Positions 43,827 through 54,776 of a stretch of 64,000 nt of DNA are shown here, in pieces (position 1 is the stretch's first letter; each line of letters starts with the position of its first letter). This DNA is from Agromyces sp. Marseille-P2726 (GTDB lineage Bacteria; Actinomycetota; Actinomycetes; Actinomycetales; Microbacteriaceae). Position numbers and translations under genes: made by a program. The notes below the pieces were generated by a model. The model saw nothing but the letters and a program-made list of their open reading frames with translations. It was not told the DNA's origin and made no database searches. Location of the stretch: NCBI RefSeq assembly GCF_902809835.1, contig NZ_CADDWM010000015.1, forward strand, positions 620,001-684,000. The letters are read 5' to 3'.

Positions 43827-44252
43827 TCAGGACGCGTCGGCCGTCGAGAAGTCGATGCCGCCGAGCTCGAAGAACGCCGCGAGATCGAGGGTGAGCGCCT
43901 GCACGAGCGCCCATCCGACGAGGAAGAGCGCCGCCTGCGCGAGCGGTCCCCTGCGGTAGCCGAGCCAGAACGCGATGCCGTACACGACCAGCGGCACGAC
44001 GAGCGCAGCGATGAGCAGGGCGAGGCCGACGCCCGCGAACGAGACTCCGAGGTCACCGACGATGAGCGACATCCCGACCAGGTCTCGCACCGCTTCCCAC
44101 ACGTCGTAGGCGTAGAGGATGCCGAAGATCACCGCGATCGTGACGGCGAGCCACAGCGGCGTGATCGTGCGCGAGTGGGACTGCGTATCCGTGGCCTCGG
44201 CCGGCTCGGCCGCCTGGTCGTCGCCGTCGAGCGGCATGGATGCGTCGGTCAT
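43827..44252 (-). CDS. membrane protein, unknown function
   Basis: A 141-aa protein with an acidic N-terminal ~30 residues and three or four membrane segments (LWLAVTIAVIFGILYAYDVW, MSLIVGDLGVSFAGVGLALL, ALVVPLVVYGIAFWLG, AALFLVGWALVQALTL). I do not recognise a family. ATG 44252 follows the upstream membrane-protein stop by one base, so the two are coupled and may form a complex. Confidence 0.7.
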   Translation of the reverse strand: MTDASMPLDGDDQAAEPAEATDTQSHSRTITPLWLAVTIAVIFGILYAYDVWEAVRDLVGMSLIVGDLGVSFAGVGLALLIAALVVPLVVYGIAFWLGYRRGPLAQAALFLVGWALVQALTLDLAAFFELGGIDFSTADAS

Positions 44253-44253
44253 C

Positions 44254-44727
44254 TCACCCTCGCAGCAGGAACGGAACGGGAACGAGCAGGACGGCCCCGG
44301 CGATGAGCCACAGCAGGCGAGCACGCCGGTGCTCGGCGAGCAGCCAGAGGACGGCACCGAGCCAGAACGCGGGTGCGAGCACGGCGAGCCAGCGCCCGAG
44401 CCCGTACATGAACTGGGCGACCGGATCGGCGAGCTGCGGCGCCGGCCCGATCGCCGTGATGAGCCAGCCGATGGCATACAGCAGGTAGATGCCACCGAGC
44501 ACGCCGAGGAGCACGAGTTCCGCCGAGCCCGGGCCGGCGGCGGCATCCGCGTCAGTCACGTCATCGCCGTCGGCCGCCGTCGCACCGGATTCCGAGTCGG
44601 TAGCGGATGCCGCGGCATCGGGCTGCTCTGATCGAACCGGTTCGCCGACGGCCTTCCACCCCGGCGCGAGCGTGGGGTCGTCATCGCCCTCCCAACGCAG
44701 TGCGTCGTCGTCGGGGTCGCGGGTCAT
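44254..44727 (-). CDS. membrane protein, unknown function
   Basis: A 157-aa protein with a hydrophilic N-terminus (residues 1-66, opening MTRDPDDDALRWEGDDDP and containing PGWKAVG) and three membrane segments (LVLLGVLGGIYLLYAIGWLI, WLAVLAPAFWLGAVLWLLA, RLLWLIAGAVLLVPVPFLL). Proteins of this type recur in Microbacteriaceae but without a known role. It lies 9 bp after cutC and one base before the next membrane gene, so cutC and both membrane genes form one transcript. Confidence 0.7.
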   Translation of the reverse strand: MTRDPDDDALRWEGDDDPTLAPGWKAVGEPVRSEQPDAAASATDSESGATAADGDDVTDADAAAGPGSAELVLLGVLGGIYLLYAIGWLITAIGPAPQLADPVAQFMYGLGRWLAVLAPAFWLGAVLWLLAEHRRARLLWLIAGAVLLVPVPFLLRG

Positions 44728-44736
44728 GCGACCAGA

Positions 44737-45498
44737 CTAGCGATCCGCGTCTCGGTTCCGGCGGGCCGCCGCGCGGGCGGCTTCGACGGCGGCATGGACA
44801 GTCGCGGCATCCGTCATCTCGAAGCCGGCATCGCCACCACCCGGGCCGCTCTGCCCACCCCTCGTGGCCGTGCTTCGCGCCGAGAGATGCACCGCGTCGA
44901 CGCCGGCCGCAGCGAGCGCCGGGAGGTCATCGACCCGCACCCCGCCACCGGCCATGAGCTCGACCGCACCTGCGAGCTCCTCCGCCATGCGGGCGAGCGT
45001 TCCGAGTCCGGCCCGGCAGTCCGGTTCGCCGCCGGATGTCAGCACGCGGCGCACACCCGTCCCGACGAGCGCCACGACGGAACCGACCGGGTCGGCGGCG
45101 GCATCGACGACCCGGTGCACCGTCACATCGAGGTGCTCGGCAACGTCGCGGAACCCTGCGATCGCGTCGACGTCGAGGGAACCGGCATCCGTCAACGCCC
45201 CAACGACGACGCCATCGGCACCGAGCGTCCGTGCGAGTCGGATGTCGCGCGCGATCGCGTCGAGTTCCTCGGCGTCGTAGACGAAGCCGCCTCCGCGCGG
45301 GCGCACGAGAACATGCACGAAGCCAGGGGCGGATGCCGCGGCGGCTTCGACCGCTGACTCGATGAGTCCCGCCGACGGCGTGAGCCCGCCGACGCCGAGC
45401 GCCTGGCACAGCTCGACGCGTGCAGCACCCGCCTCGAGTGCGACGCGCACCCCGGCGACGTCTTGGACGGCGATCTCGACGGGAAGGAACCCTGCCAC
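44737..45498 (-). CDS. cutC: CutC-family TIM-barrel protein
   Basis: A 253-aa CutC protein. Characteristic sequences are VEIAVQDVAGVRVALEAGAA, then RVELCQALGVGGLTPSAGLI near the N-terminus, VHVLVRPRGGGFVYDAEE, and VRRVLTSGGEPDC in the middle, with MAGGGVRVDDLPAL late. The family was linked to copper tolerance, though a direct copper role is doubtful and an enzymatic TIM-barrel function is likely. GTG 45498. It is first of a three-gene transcript with two membrane proteins. Confidence 0.9.
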   Translation of the reverse strand: MAGFLPVEIAVQDVAGVRVALEAGAARVELCQALGVGGLTPSAGLIESAVEAAAASAPGFVHVLVRPRGGGFVYDAEELDAIARDIRLARTLGADGVVVGALTDAGSLDVDAIAGFRDVAEHLDVTVHRVVDAAADPVGSVVALVGTGVRRVLTSGGEPDCRAGLGTLARMAEELAGAVELMAGGGVRVDDLPALAAAGVDAVHLSARSTATRGGQSGPGGGDAGFEMTDAATVHAAVEAARAAARRNRDADR

Positions 45499-45570
45499 CC
45501 CGTCACCCTATCGAGCAGGCGGCAGGGCGGGGCACTGGCTCGGGCGGACGTTCAGGAGGACACTCATGTC

Positions 45571-46245
45571 ATGACCGACCGCAATGAGACCGTGCGCCTC
45601 GCGATCTACACCGCCCTCGCCGCAACCGGCCGAATCCCGTCGACCGAGGAGCTCACCGAGCAGACAGGGTTGTCGATCGCAGAGCTCGACGACGCGATGA
45701 CCGAGCTCGCAGCATCCCGACACCTCGTGTTCGACGGTGACCACGAGATCGTGCTGGCGCACCCCTTCGCAACGCGCAACTTCGCGTTCTCCGTGATGGG
45801 CGACCACACCCTGTGGTGGGGCGGATGCGCATGGGACGCGTTCGCAATCCCGAATCTCGTGCCCGATGAGCCGTCGGCGCTCGTCGCGACCACATGCCCG
45901 TCGTGCGGCACGGCGCACTCGTGGACTGTGACGCGCGACGGTCCACCGGAAGGCACGCAGATCGCCCACTTCCTGACGCCGATGGCGCACGTCTGGGACG
46001 ACGTCATCCACACGTGCGAGAACCAGCGGATCTTCTGCGACGACGGATGCCTCGACCGCTGGCTCGCCGAAACGGGCAACGAACGCGGCGCGGTGTTCGA
46101 CCTCGCGACGCTGTGGCGGCTCGCCTCCCAGTGGTACGCGGGCCGGCTCGATACGCCCTACAAGCGCCGGGAACCGAAGGAAGCCCACGAGTACTTCGCG
46201 AGCGTCGGGCTCGTCGGCCCGTTCTGGGGCAACGCGCCCGCCTGA
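45571..46245 (+). CDS. MerB-like (organomercurial lyase family) protein with N-terminal HTH-like domain
   Basis: A 224-aa protein. Residues 1-65 form a winged-helix-like segment (STEELTEQTGLSIAELDDAM), as in MerB. WGGCAWDAFAIPNL gives Cys86 and Asp89, at the positions of the MerB catalytic Cys96 and Asp99, and HTCENQRIFCDDGCLDRW places Cys149 at the position of MerB Cys159. All three catalytic residues are thus kept. An extra CPSCG pair (Cys109, Cys112) may bind metal. No merA, merR or transport gene is nearby, so detoxification of organomercury is uncertain. ATG 45571 with AGGAGG upstream. Confidence 0.8.
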   Translation: MTDRNETVRLAIYTALAATGRIPSTEELTEQTGLSIAELDDAMTELAASRHLVFDGDHEIVLAHPFATRNFAFSVMGDHTLWWGGCAWDAFAIPNLVPDEPSALVATTCPSCGTAHSWTVTRDGPPEGTQIAHFLTPMAHVWDDVIHTCENQRIFCDDGCLDRWLAETGNERGAVFDLATLWRLASQWYAGRLDTPYKRREPKEAHEYFASVGLVGPFWGNAPA

Positions 46246-46252
46246 GTTCGTC

Positions 46253-46396
46253 TCAGCCCCGATGCACCGGGGTGATGATCACGAACTGTGGCAGCACGGG
46301 CGCCTCGTCGGCTGGCGCGATCCGGTTCGTGCATGCGGCGAGAGCGAAGACGGATGCCGCGGCGACGACTCGGATCGTTGCGGTCGCGGTGTTCAT
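46253..46396 (-). CDS. tiny lipoprotein (47 aa), putative target of the adjacent SARP regulator
   Basis: Reads MNTATATIRVVAAASVF then ALAAC at the lipobox (cleavage before Cys22), leaving a mature peptide of only about 26 residues ending in FVIITPVHRG. The ribosome site GGGAGGC directly precedes the ATG. The upstream 50 bp carry CATACC direct repeats. The context GGAGGCATGAACACC is identical to that of the second small exported gene at 50804-51094, on the far side of the regulator. The stop is 7 bp from the MerB-like stop (convergent). Function unknown; a signalling or sensor peptide is conceivable. Confidence 0.65.
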   Translation of the reverse strand: MNTATATIRVVAAASVFALAACTNRIAPADEAPVLPQFVIITPVHRG

Positions 46397-46418
46397 GCCT
46401 CCCACGCTGCGCTGACCG

Positions 46419-46446
46419 GGTATGCGTCCGGTATGCGCGGTATTCG
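46419..46446. promoter_or_regulatory. GGTATGCG direct repeats (putative SARP binding site)
   Basis: GGTATGCG at 46419-46426 and 46430-46437 (11-bp period) and GGTATTCG at 46439-46446. They lie in the divergent promoter between the tiny lipoprotein gene and the SARP-type regulator, with the last unit (read on the minus strand, CATACC) 22 bp from the lipoprotein start. SARP proteins bind short direct repeats with an 11-bp (one-turn) or 22-bp period. The same motif stands in front of the other small exported gene. Confidence 0.65.
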
Positions 46447-46454
46447 CACATCAT

Positions 46455-46469
46455 TGACGCGACGCGTCA
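46455..46469. promoter_or_regulatory. inverted repeat just upstream of the SARP regulator start
   Basis: TGACGCG-A-CGCGTCA, a perfect 7-bp dyad with one central base, 11 bp before ATG 46481. It could be an operator or, in the transcript, a small hairpin close to the ribosome site. Confidence 0.45.
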
Positions 46470-46480
46470 GGGGGCGAACA

Positions 46481-49400
46481 ATGCGGAGCATGGGCCTGGT
46501 TGTCTTCGGCCCGCTCACCCTCGACGGGGCCACGCTCAGCCCGCGGGAGCGCTCAGTGCTCTCGGCGCTGGTGCTTCGCGCCGGGCGTCCTGTCACCACC
46601 GATGAGCTCGCCGATGCACTCTGGGGCGACGAACCGCCAGGCACGTGGGCCAAGCAGCTGCAGGCGTCCGTCGGTCGGGTCCGCAGTGCGATCGGTCGCG
46701 ACGCGATCGAGACCGAGCCCGGTGCGTACGTGTTGCGGGTCGACCCTGACAGCATCGACGTCCAGCGGTTCGAGCAGCATGCGGAATCCGCCCGCCTGCA
46801 CCTCGAGAACGACCCGGCGCGCGCCCTCGATGCCGCAGAGCGTGCACTCGCGCTCTGGCGCGGCAGCCCATATGCCGACCTTGCGTCCTGGCCACCCGCG
46901 CTCGGCGAGTCGGAGCGCCTCGACGAGTTGCGGATGGAGCTCGAGGAGCTGCGGGTGGACGCGCACCTGAAGCTCGGAGAGCACACGGCCTCCGTCGCCG
47001 ACGCGGAACGACTGGTCCGGGAAGCCCCCCTGCGCGAACGGCGTTGGGTCCTGCTCGCTACCGCCCTGTATCGCAGCGGGCGTCAGGCCGACGCGTTGGC
47101 GGCCGTCCGCGCTGCCAGGGAGCGACTCGCAGACGAGCTCGGGGCCGAACCGGGCGCCGAACTCGCCGAGCTCGAGCTCGGCATCCTCCGGCACGATGAT
47201 TCGCTGGACCTCATCGACGCGCCGGTCACTCCGAGCTCCGCCTGCCCCTATCGAGGCCTGCAGCCGTTCGGCGTCGAGGACGAGGACATCTTCTTCGGCA
47301 GGAGCACCGACATCGGGGCGGCGCTGACGAGGCTCTCGGGGTCGCGGTTCCTTGCGATCGCGGGCGCGTCCGGGAGCGGCAAGTCCTCGCTCGTGCGCGC
47401 GGGCGTCGTACCGGCCCTGCAGCGCCTCGGCGATCGCGTGACCATCCTCACGCCAGAGCTCCACCTCGATGTCCGGATCCGCGACGCAGTATGGGGAGCC
47501 GGACACGCCGACGTGGTGATCGTCGACCAGTTCGAGGAGGTGTTCCACGCCGGCGAGGCCGACGTCGACGCCGCCGCACGCGCGATCTTCGACACGGTGT
47601 CGCGGGGCACCATCATCGTGCTCGTGGTGCGCTCGGACTTCCTCGATGACTGCGCTGAGCACCCCGACCTCGCCCCCCTCGTCGCCGAGGGCGTCCACCT
47701 CGTCGGCCCGATGTCACCCGACGCACTGCGGGAGGCCATCGAGGAGCCGGCGCACCGTGCCGGGCTCCGACTCGAACCCGGACTGGTCGAGCTCATCCTG
47801 CGGGATGCGGTCGGCGAGGCCGGCGCCCTGCCGCACCTGTCCCACGCGCTCGTCGAGACCTGGCTCCGGCGCGAGGGGGCGACCATGACGGTCGCCGGAT
47901 ACGAGGCATCGGGCGGAATCTCAGGCGCGATCGCGCAGTCTGCTGATCGGCTCTACCAGTCGATGAGCACCGAGCAGCGGGAGGTCTGCCGCTCCCTCCT
48001 GCTCCGGCTGATGGCGCTCGCACCCGACGGCAGTCCGATACGTCGTCGGGTGTCGTCGAAGCCGCTCCGAACGGATGCCGCGAGAGACGAAGTGCTGACG
48101 ATGCTCGCCCGGTCGCGGCTCGTCAGCGCCGAAGCCGATTCGGTCGAGGTCGCACACGAGTCCCTGGCGACCGCGTGGCCACGGCTCCAGTCCTGGCTCG
48201 CGGAGGACGCCGAGAGCGCACGAATGCTCACGGCCGTCGCGGCGGCGGCGGAAGCATGGAACGCCGCCGACCGACCCGACGACGACCTCTATCGCGGCGT
48301 GCGACTGCAAGCGGCGCTGGAGTGGCGCGACGCGTCGCCGAGCGATCTCACCGACGTCGAATCGGCCTTTCTCGACGCGTCGGCCGACCGTGCAACGGCC
48401 GAGCAGGAGCAGCTCGCGGAGCGGGCACGACGGGATCGGCGCCAGAACCGGCGACTGCGCGCGCTGCTCGTCGGTGCCGCGGGCCTCATCGTCCTGCTCA
48501 TCGGTGCCGGATCCGTCGCGGTGGTCTCATCGCGGGAGGCGGGCGCGCAGCGCGACAGCGCGGCGATCGAGGCGCTCGTCGGAACCGCCCTCGCGTTGCG
48601 ATCGTCGGAGCGCGACGTCTCGGCGCTCCTCGCCGCCGAGGCCTACCGGCGTTGGCCCGACGACCCGCGCACGCGTTCCGGGCTCATGGGTGTGCTCCAG
48701 GGAGCGGGTGGATTCCTCGGGAACACGATCATGGCCGACGGCGGGAACACGTACGGAAGCGTGATTCCGGGCACCGGGCAGGTCGTGATCGTCAGCACCG
48801 CCGGTGACGCTGCGGTGCGCGACGCGGAGACGGGCGACCTCGTGCGAGAACTCGACCTCGGGTTCGAGCCGGACCCGCCCGAACCCGAACCGCTCGTGGA
48901 GGTCAGTGGCGACGGTCGTATGGCGGCGGTCCTCTGGTCCGCGCGCACGCAGCTCCAGGGCCCCACCTGGTACGGGACCTCGACGCAGTCGAAAGTCGTG
49001 GTCTTCGACCTCGAGACCGGACGGCGCCTCGTCGGGCCTGAACTGATCCCCGTCGGGACGGGATCACTCGCGGCGAACGCGGACGGTTCGATCATCGCGA
49101 TCGCCGACGCCCGCGACGGTGCGGTCACCCTCCTCCACACGATGGACGGCAGTATGTCGAGGGTCGCCGACGAGACGACCGTCCCCCTCGATCGGGACTC
49201 GTACGCAGCGGCGCTTGCTTTCGACGACCAGGACCGGCTGCTGGTCGGACGCCTCGACGACCGCGTGGATGTGATCGACGCCGCATCGGGGAGCATCACC
49301 CACAGCCTCCTGGTGGCTGAGGACTCAGCGCATGTCGCCATGGCTGTCAGTCGCTCAGGGGTCGTCGTCGCCGCCGGTGATCGCCAGCTCATCGCCTTCG

Positions 49401-50719
49401 ATCCCGATGACGGACGCGTGCGGTGGTCGACCGACATCAGCCGACCGTACATGTTCCCGTGCAACTGGCTCGCCGTGGCGGAGTCCGTGCAGCGCGCGTT
49501 CTGCGGCAGCCGGTTCGGGAGGATCAGCGCGTACTCGCTGGTCGACGGCACGCTGCTCCCCGAGGAGGAGCTCGGGCCGCTGTACGGAGAAGTCGGCCCG
49601 ATCGACGTCGTCGACGATGGCGCAACGCTGGTGACGATCAGCGGCAGCCATCCGCTCATCTCGCGCTGGCGACTCGACGGCGTGGGCCTCGGCCGACGGC
49701 TGCTCGCATCCGGCCAGATGGTGGTCGGTCCGTACTCGATCGACGGCAGCGCCATCGTCGTGGCGCCGCAGGCGGTCGTCACGAGTACGCCTCCGATCTG
49801 GGACGCCGCCGTCGTGCTCGAAACCGCGACCGGAGACGTCGCCTACGGCTTCGGCGAACCGGTCACCGACGTGGTGTGGGCTCGCGGCCGTCTCATCGCC
49901 CGGAGCGCGGTGGAGCAGATGTTCCGCTTCATCGACACCCAGACCTGGGACCAGGTCGGGAGGTCGATCTGGACCGTCGAACGCTTCGTCCCGTCGCTCG
50001 ACGGTGAATACCTGGAGGCGATCCGCACCGACGGACGAATCCAGGCGTTCGATCCCCAGAAGGTCGCAGCGGCCGGCGCCTCCTGGGCCGTTGCGGGATT
50101 GGCCGATTGGATCTCGATCTCACCCGACGATCGCCGTATCGCCGTGACTCACCGCGGCGACGAGATGGCGTACGCAGAAGGAGTGGGGTTCTCCACAGCC
50201 GAGGACCAGGAGCTCCACGTGTCCATCGCGGACGCCGAGACGGGGAAAGTGCTCTACGACGAGCCCATGAAGGTCAGCGCACACGTGTTGCTCGAGGACG
50301 GCGAGCTCATCGGTCTCGAGGACAATCGCATCGGTCGGTACCAGACCGACCCGCTTGCCCGCATCGGAACGGTCGCAGGTGCTGCCGGGGGCACCTTCTC
50401 CCCATCCTTGAGCCGCGACGCCCGCACGCTCCTGGTAATGGCTGCCGACGGCACGGCCATGGTGTACGACGCGCCGTCCGGTACGCGGCTCGGCGAACCG
50501 CTGCGCACGGACAGCCGCACGCTGGGGGTGGCGGTCCTGCGCCCCGACGGTCGGGAGATGGCCGTGTCGATGCCCTCGGGGGTCATGCTGTGGGACCTGG
50601 ACCCCGACCACCAGTTCCAGTTCGCCTGCCAGCTCGCGGGCCGGGAACTCACCGAGGACGAATGGAACACCTACCTCGGCGACCTCGGCGATCCGCAGAG
50701 CACCTGCGGCTTCGACTAG
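46481..50719 (+). CDS. membrane-tethered SARP/BTAD regulator with STAND NTPase and beta-propeller
   Basis: A 1412-aa multidomain regulator. Residues 1-95: OmpR/SARP winged helix (VVFGPLTLDG, SALVLRAGRPVTTDELADAL, LQASVGRVRSAIG). About 95-250: BTAD domain of helical repeats. About 260-560: novel-STAND NTPase beginning CPYRGLQPFGVEDEDIFFGR, with Walker A GASGSGKSS (~296-304) and Walker B VVIVDQFEEVF. About 660-685: one membrane segment (LLVGAAGLIVLLIGAGSVAV). About 740-1412: WD40/quinoprotein-like propeller, which the single membrane pass would place outside the cell. This looks like a one-protein receptor: outside sensor, NTPase switch, inside DNA-binding head. ATG 46481 (GGGGG upstream) or 46490. 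Confidence 0.88.
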   Translation: MRSMGLVVFGPLTLDGATLSPRERSVLSALVLRAGRPVTTDELADALWGDEPPGTWAKQLQASVGRVRSAIGRDAIETEPGAYVLRVDPDSIDVQRFEQHAESARLHLENDPARALDAAERALALWRGSPYADLASWPPALGESERLDELRMELEELRVDAHLKLGEHTASVADAERLVREAPLRERRWVLLATALYRSGRQADALAAVRAARERLADELGAEPGAELAELELGILRHDDSLDLIDAPVTPSSACPYRGLQPFGVEDEDIFFGRSTDIGAALTRLSGSRFLAIAGASGSGKSSLVRAGVVPALQRLGDRVTILTPELHLDVRIRDAVWGAGHADVVIVDQFEEVFHAGEADVDAAARAIFDTVSRGTIIVLVVRSDFLDDCAEHPDLAPLVAEGVHLVGPMSPDALREAIEEPAHRAGLRLEPGLVELILRDAVGEAGALPHLSHALVETWLRREGATMTVAGYEASGGISGAIAQSADRLYQSMSTEQREVCRSLLLRLMALAPDGSPIRRRVSSKPLRTDAARDEVLTMLARSRLVSAEADSVEVAHESLATAWPRLQSWLAEDAESARMLTAVAAAAEAWNAADRPDDDLYRGVRLQAALEWRDASPSDLTDVESAFLDASADRATAEQEQLAERARRDRRQNRRLRALLVGAAGLIVLLIGAGSVAVVSSREAGAQRDSAAIEALVGTALALRSSERDVSALLAAEAYRRWPDDPRTRSGLMGVLQGAGGFLGNTIMADGGNTYGSVIPGTGQVVIVSTAGDAAVRDAETGDLVRELDLGFEPDPPEPEPLVEVSGDGRMAAVLWSARTQLQGPTWYGTSTQSKVVVFDLETGRRLVGPELIPVGTGSLAANADGSIIAIADARDGAVTLLHTMDGSMSRVADETTVPLDRDSYAAALAFDDQDRLLVGRLDDRVDVIDAASGSITHSLLVAEDSAHVAMAVSRSGVVVAAGDRQLIAFDPDDGRVRWSTDISRPYMFPCNWLAVAESVQRAFCGSRFGRISAYSLVDGTLLPEEELGPLYGEVGPIDVVDDGATLVTISGSHPLISRWRLDGVGLGRRLLASGQMVVGPYSIDGSAIVVAPQAVVTSTPPIWDAAVVLETATGDVAYGFGEPVTDVVWARGRLIARSAVEQMFRFIDTQTWDQVGRSIWTVERFVPSLDGEYLEAIRTDGRIQAFDPQKVAAAGASWAVAGLADWISISPDDRRIAVTHRGDEMAYAEGVGFSTAEDQELHVSIADAETGKVLYDEPMKVSAHVLLEDGELIGLEDNRIGRYQTDPLARIGTVAGAAGGTFSPSLSRDARTLLVMAADGTAMVYDAPSGTRLGEPLRTDSRTLGVAVLRPDGREMAVSMPSGVMLWDLDPDHQFQFACQLAGRELTEDEWNTYLGDLGDPQSTCGFD

Positions 50720-50803
50720 ACGCTCGACGACACGGAAACGGGGCCGGACAACACCGACCCCGTCGTGGAGCGGATAGCGATCACGAGCGGACCGCCGAAC
50801 GGA

Positions 50804-52405
<1,602 letters not shown>

Positions 52406-52412
52406 GTTCTGG

Positions 52413-52922
52413 TCAGTTCTTGAAGACGCGCTCGGTGATGGACTTGCCGCCGCGGCCGATCGCGAGCAGGCCCGATTGGGCGATCTCCTTGATGCCGTAG
52501 GGTTCGAGCACCTTGAGGAACGCGGTGGTCTTGCCGGAGTCGCCGGTGACCTCGATCACGAGCGCATCGGTCGAGACGTCGACGACGCGCGCCCGGAACA
52601 GGTTGACCGCCTCGAGCACCTGCGAGCGGGTGGCGTTGTCGACCCGCACCTTGATGAGCATGTGCTCGCGCTGCACGGCCTGACTGGGGTCGAGCTCGAC
52701 GATCTTGATGACGTTGACGAGCTTGTTCAGCTGCTTGGTCACCTGCTCGAGCGGAAGGTCCTCGACATCTACCACCACCGTGATGCGGGAGAGCCCGTCG
52801 ATCTCGGAGTGACCGACGGCGAGCGACTCGATGTTGAATCCGCGTCGCGCGAAGAGTCCGGCGACGCGGGTGAGCAGGCCGGGCTTGTCCTCGACGAGGA
52901 GGGAGAGCACGTGGGTCGACAT
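52413..52922 (-). CDS. ilvN: acetolactate synthase small (regulatory) subunit
   Basis: A 169-aa regulatory subunit. The N-terminal ACT domain (STHVLSLLVEDKPGLLTRVA, GFNIESLAVGHSE) binds valine for feedback inhibition, and the C-terminal domain ends IAQSGLLAIGRGGKSITERV. ATG 52922 follows the ilvB stop by one base, ensuring balanced synthesis with the catalytic subunit. Length is normal. Confidence 0.96.
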   Translation of the reverse strand: MSTHVLSLLVEDKPGLLTRVAGLFARRGFNIESLAVGHSEIDGLSRITVVVDVEDLPLEQVTKQLNKLVNVIKIVELDPSQAVQREHMLIKVRVDNATRSQVLEAVNLFRARVVDVSTDALVIEVTGDSGKTTAFLKVLEPYGIKEIAQSGLLAIGRGGKSITERVFKN

Positions 52923-52923
52923 G

Positions 52924-54729
52924 TCAGTCCTCCTCCTCGCTGAACGCCGGCGAATGGTCTCGCGCGTACTGCACGTAGCTGTTCGATACGCCCTGCGGCA
53001 CCATCGGCCACACCATGGCGTCGGCCGAGACGACGAAGTCGATGACGACCGGGCGGTCGTTCGTCTCGAGGGCGAGCTTGATCGCCTCGTCGACCTCTTC
53101 CTCTTTCGTGACCCGAATGCCGAGCGCCCCGTAGGCCTCGGCAAGGGTCACGAAGTCGGGTACGCGCACGGTGTCGTGCCCGGTGTTCAGGTCGGTGTTC
53201 GAGTAGCGGCCGTCGTAGAACAGCGTCTGCCACTGCCGCACCATGCCGAGCGAGGAGTTGTTGATCACCGCGACCTTGATCGGGATGTCGTTCAGCGTGC
53301 AGGTCGCGAGCTCCTGGTTCGTCATCTGGAAGCAGCCGTCACCGTCGATCGCCCACACGACTCGCTCGGGCTCGGCGACCTTGGCGCCCATGGCGGCCGG
53401 GACCGCGTAGCCCATGGTGCCTGCGCCGCCCGAGTTGAGCCAGGAGTTGGGGCGCTCGTACTTGATGAACTGCGCGGCCCACATCTGGTGCTGGCCGACA
53501 CCCGCTGCGAAGATCCCCTCGGGACCGGTGAGTTCGCCGATGCGCTGGATCACGTACTGCGGTGCGAGCAGGCCGTCGGACGTCGGCGAGTACCCGAGCG
53601 GGAACTCCGAGCGGAGCCCGTCGAGCGTCGCCCACCACTCGTCGAGGTCGGGCGTCGCATCGGCGGCGGCCGCCCGGTACGCGGCCACGAGGTCGACGAG
53701 CACGTCTTTGACGTCGCCGACGATGGGCACGTCGGCCGTGCGGATCTTGGAGATCTCGGCGGGGTCGATGTCGACGTGCACGATCTTCGCGTTCGGGGCG
53801 AAGAGGGCCGACTTACCCGTGACGCGGTCGTCGAAGCGTGCTCCGAGCGAGACGAGGAGGTCGGCCTCCTGCAGGGCGAGCACCGCCGGGACGGTGCCGT
53901 GCATGCCGGGCATGCCGAGGTGCTGACGGTGCGAGTCTGGGAAGGCACCGCGAGCCATGAGCGTCGTCACCACCGGCGCGTTCGTCGCATCGGCGAGTTC
54001 GATGAGTTCCTTCGAGGCGCCCGAACGGATGATTCCACCGCCCACGTACAGCACGGGACGCTTCGCCTCGGCGAGCAGTTGGGCCGCCGCGGCGACCTGC
54101 TTGCCGTGCGCCTTCGTGATCGGGCGATAGCCCGGAAGCTCGACCTTCGGCGGCCACCGGAACTCGAACGTCGCCTGCTGGGCGTCTTTCGTGATGTCGA
54201 CGAGCACCGGGCCCGGCCGGCCCGTCGTGGCGATGTGGTACGCGGCAGCCATCGTGGCGGGGATGTCCTCGGCGCGCTTCACGAGGAACGAGTGCTTCGT
54301 GATGGGCATGGTGATGCCGACGATGTCGGCCTCCTGGAAGGCATCCGTGCCCATGAGGTTCGAGAACACCTGGCCGGTGATCGCGAGCAGTGGCACTGAG
54401 TCCATGTGCGCATCGGCGATGGCCGTGACGAGATTGGTCGCACCGGGACCCGAGGTGGCGATCGCGACGCCGACCCTGCCGCTCGCCGAGGCGTAGCCCT
54501 CGGCCGCGTGGCCTGCGCCCTGCTCGTGGCGCACGAGGATGTGGCGGAGCTTGCGGCTGTCGAGCAGCGGGTCGTAGACGGGAAGGATCGCACCGCCGGG
54601 CAGCCCGAAGACGTCGGTGATGCCGAGCATCTCGAGGGAGCGGACGACCGCCTCGGCACCGGTGATCTGCACGGGTGCACCGGGCGGTGCAGGGGCGGGC
54701 GAAGGCACGGGAGTCGATTCCGTGGTCAT
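52924..54729 (-). CDS. ilvB: acetolactate synthase large (catalytic) subunit
   Basis: A 601-aa ThDP-dependent enzyme that condenses pyruvate to acetolactate or with 2-oxobutyrate to acetohydroxybutyrate. The activating Glu is in [14 protein letters not shown], the FAD-region loop is [13 protein letters not shown], and the ThDP-Mg motif is [18 protein letters not shown]...NN. A Pro/Ala-rich N-terminal ~18 residues precede the fold. ATG 54729. ilvB-ilvN-ilvC run in order; ilvD lies 47 bp upstream. Confidence 0.96.
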   Translation of the reverse strand: MTTESTPVPSPAPAPPGAPVQITGAEAVVRSLEMLGITDVFGLPGGAILPVYDPLLDSRKLRHILVRHEQGAGHAAEGYASASGRVGVAIATSGPGATNLVTAIADAHMDSVPLLAITGQVFSNLMGTDAFQEADIVGITMPITKHSFLVKRAEDIPATMAAAYHIATTGRPGPVLVDITKDAQQATFEFRWPPKVELPGYRPITKAHGKQVAAAAQLLAEAKRPVLYVGGGIIRSGASKELIELADATNAPVVTTLMARGAFPDSHRQHLGMPGMHGTVPAVLALQEADLLVSLGARFDDRVTGKSALFAPNAKIVHVDIDPAEISKIRTADVPIVGDVKDVLVDLVAAYRAAAADATPDLDEWWATLDGLRSEFPLGYSPTSDGLLAPQYVIQRIGELTGPEGIFAAGVGQHQMWAAQFIKYERPNSWLNSGGAGTMGYAVPAAMGAKVAEPERVVWAIDGDGCFQMTNQELATCTLNDIPIKVAVINNSSLGMVRQWQTLFYDGRYSNTDLNTGHDTVRVPDFVTLAEAYGALGIRVTKEEEVDEAIKLALETNDRPVVIDFVVSADAMVWPMVPQGVSNSYVQYARDHSPAFSEEED

Positions 54730-54776
54730 TCGATTCCTGTTCTGATGGACGGTGGGAGTGCGGGAGAGCGCAGCAC

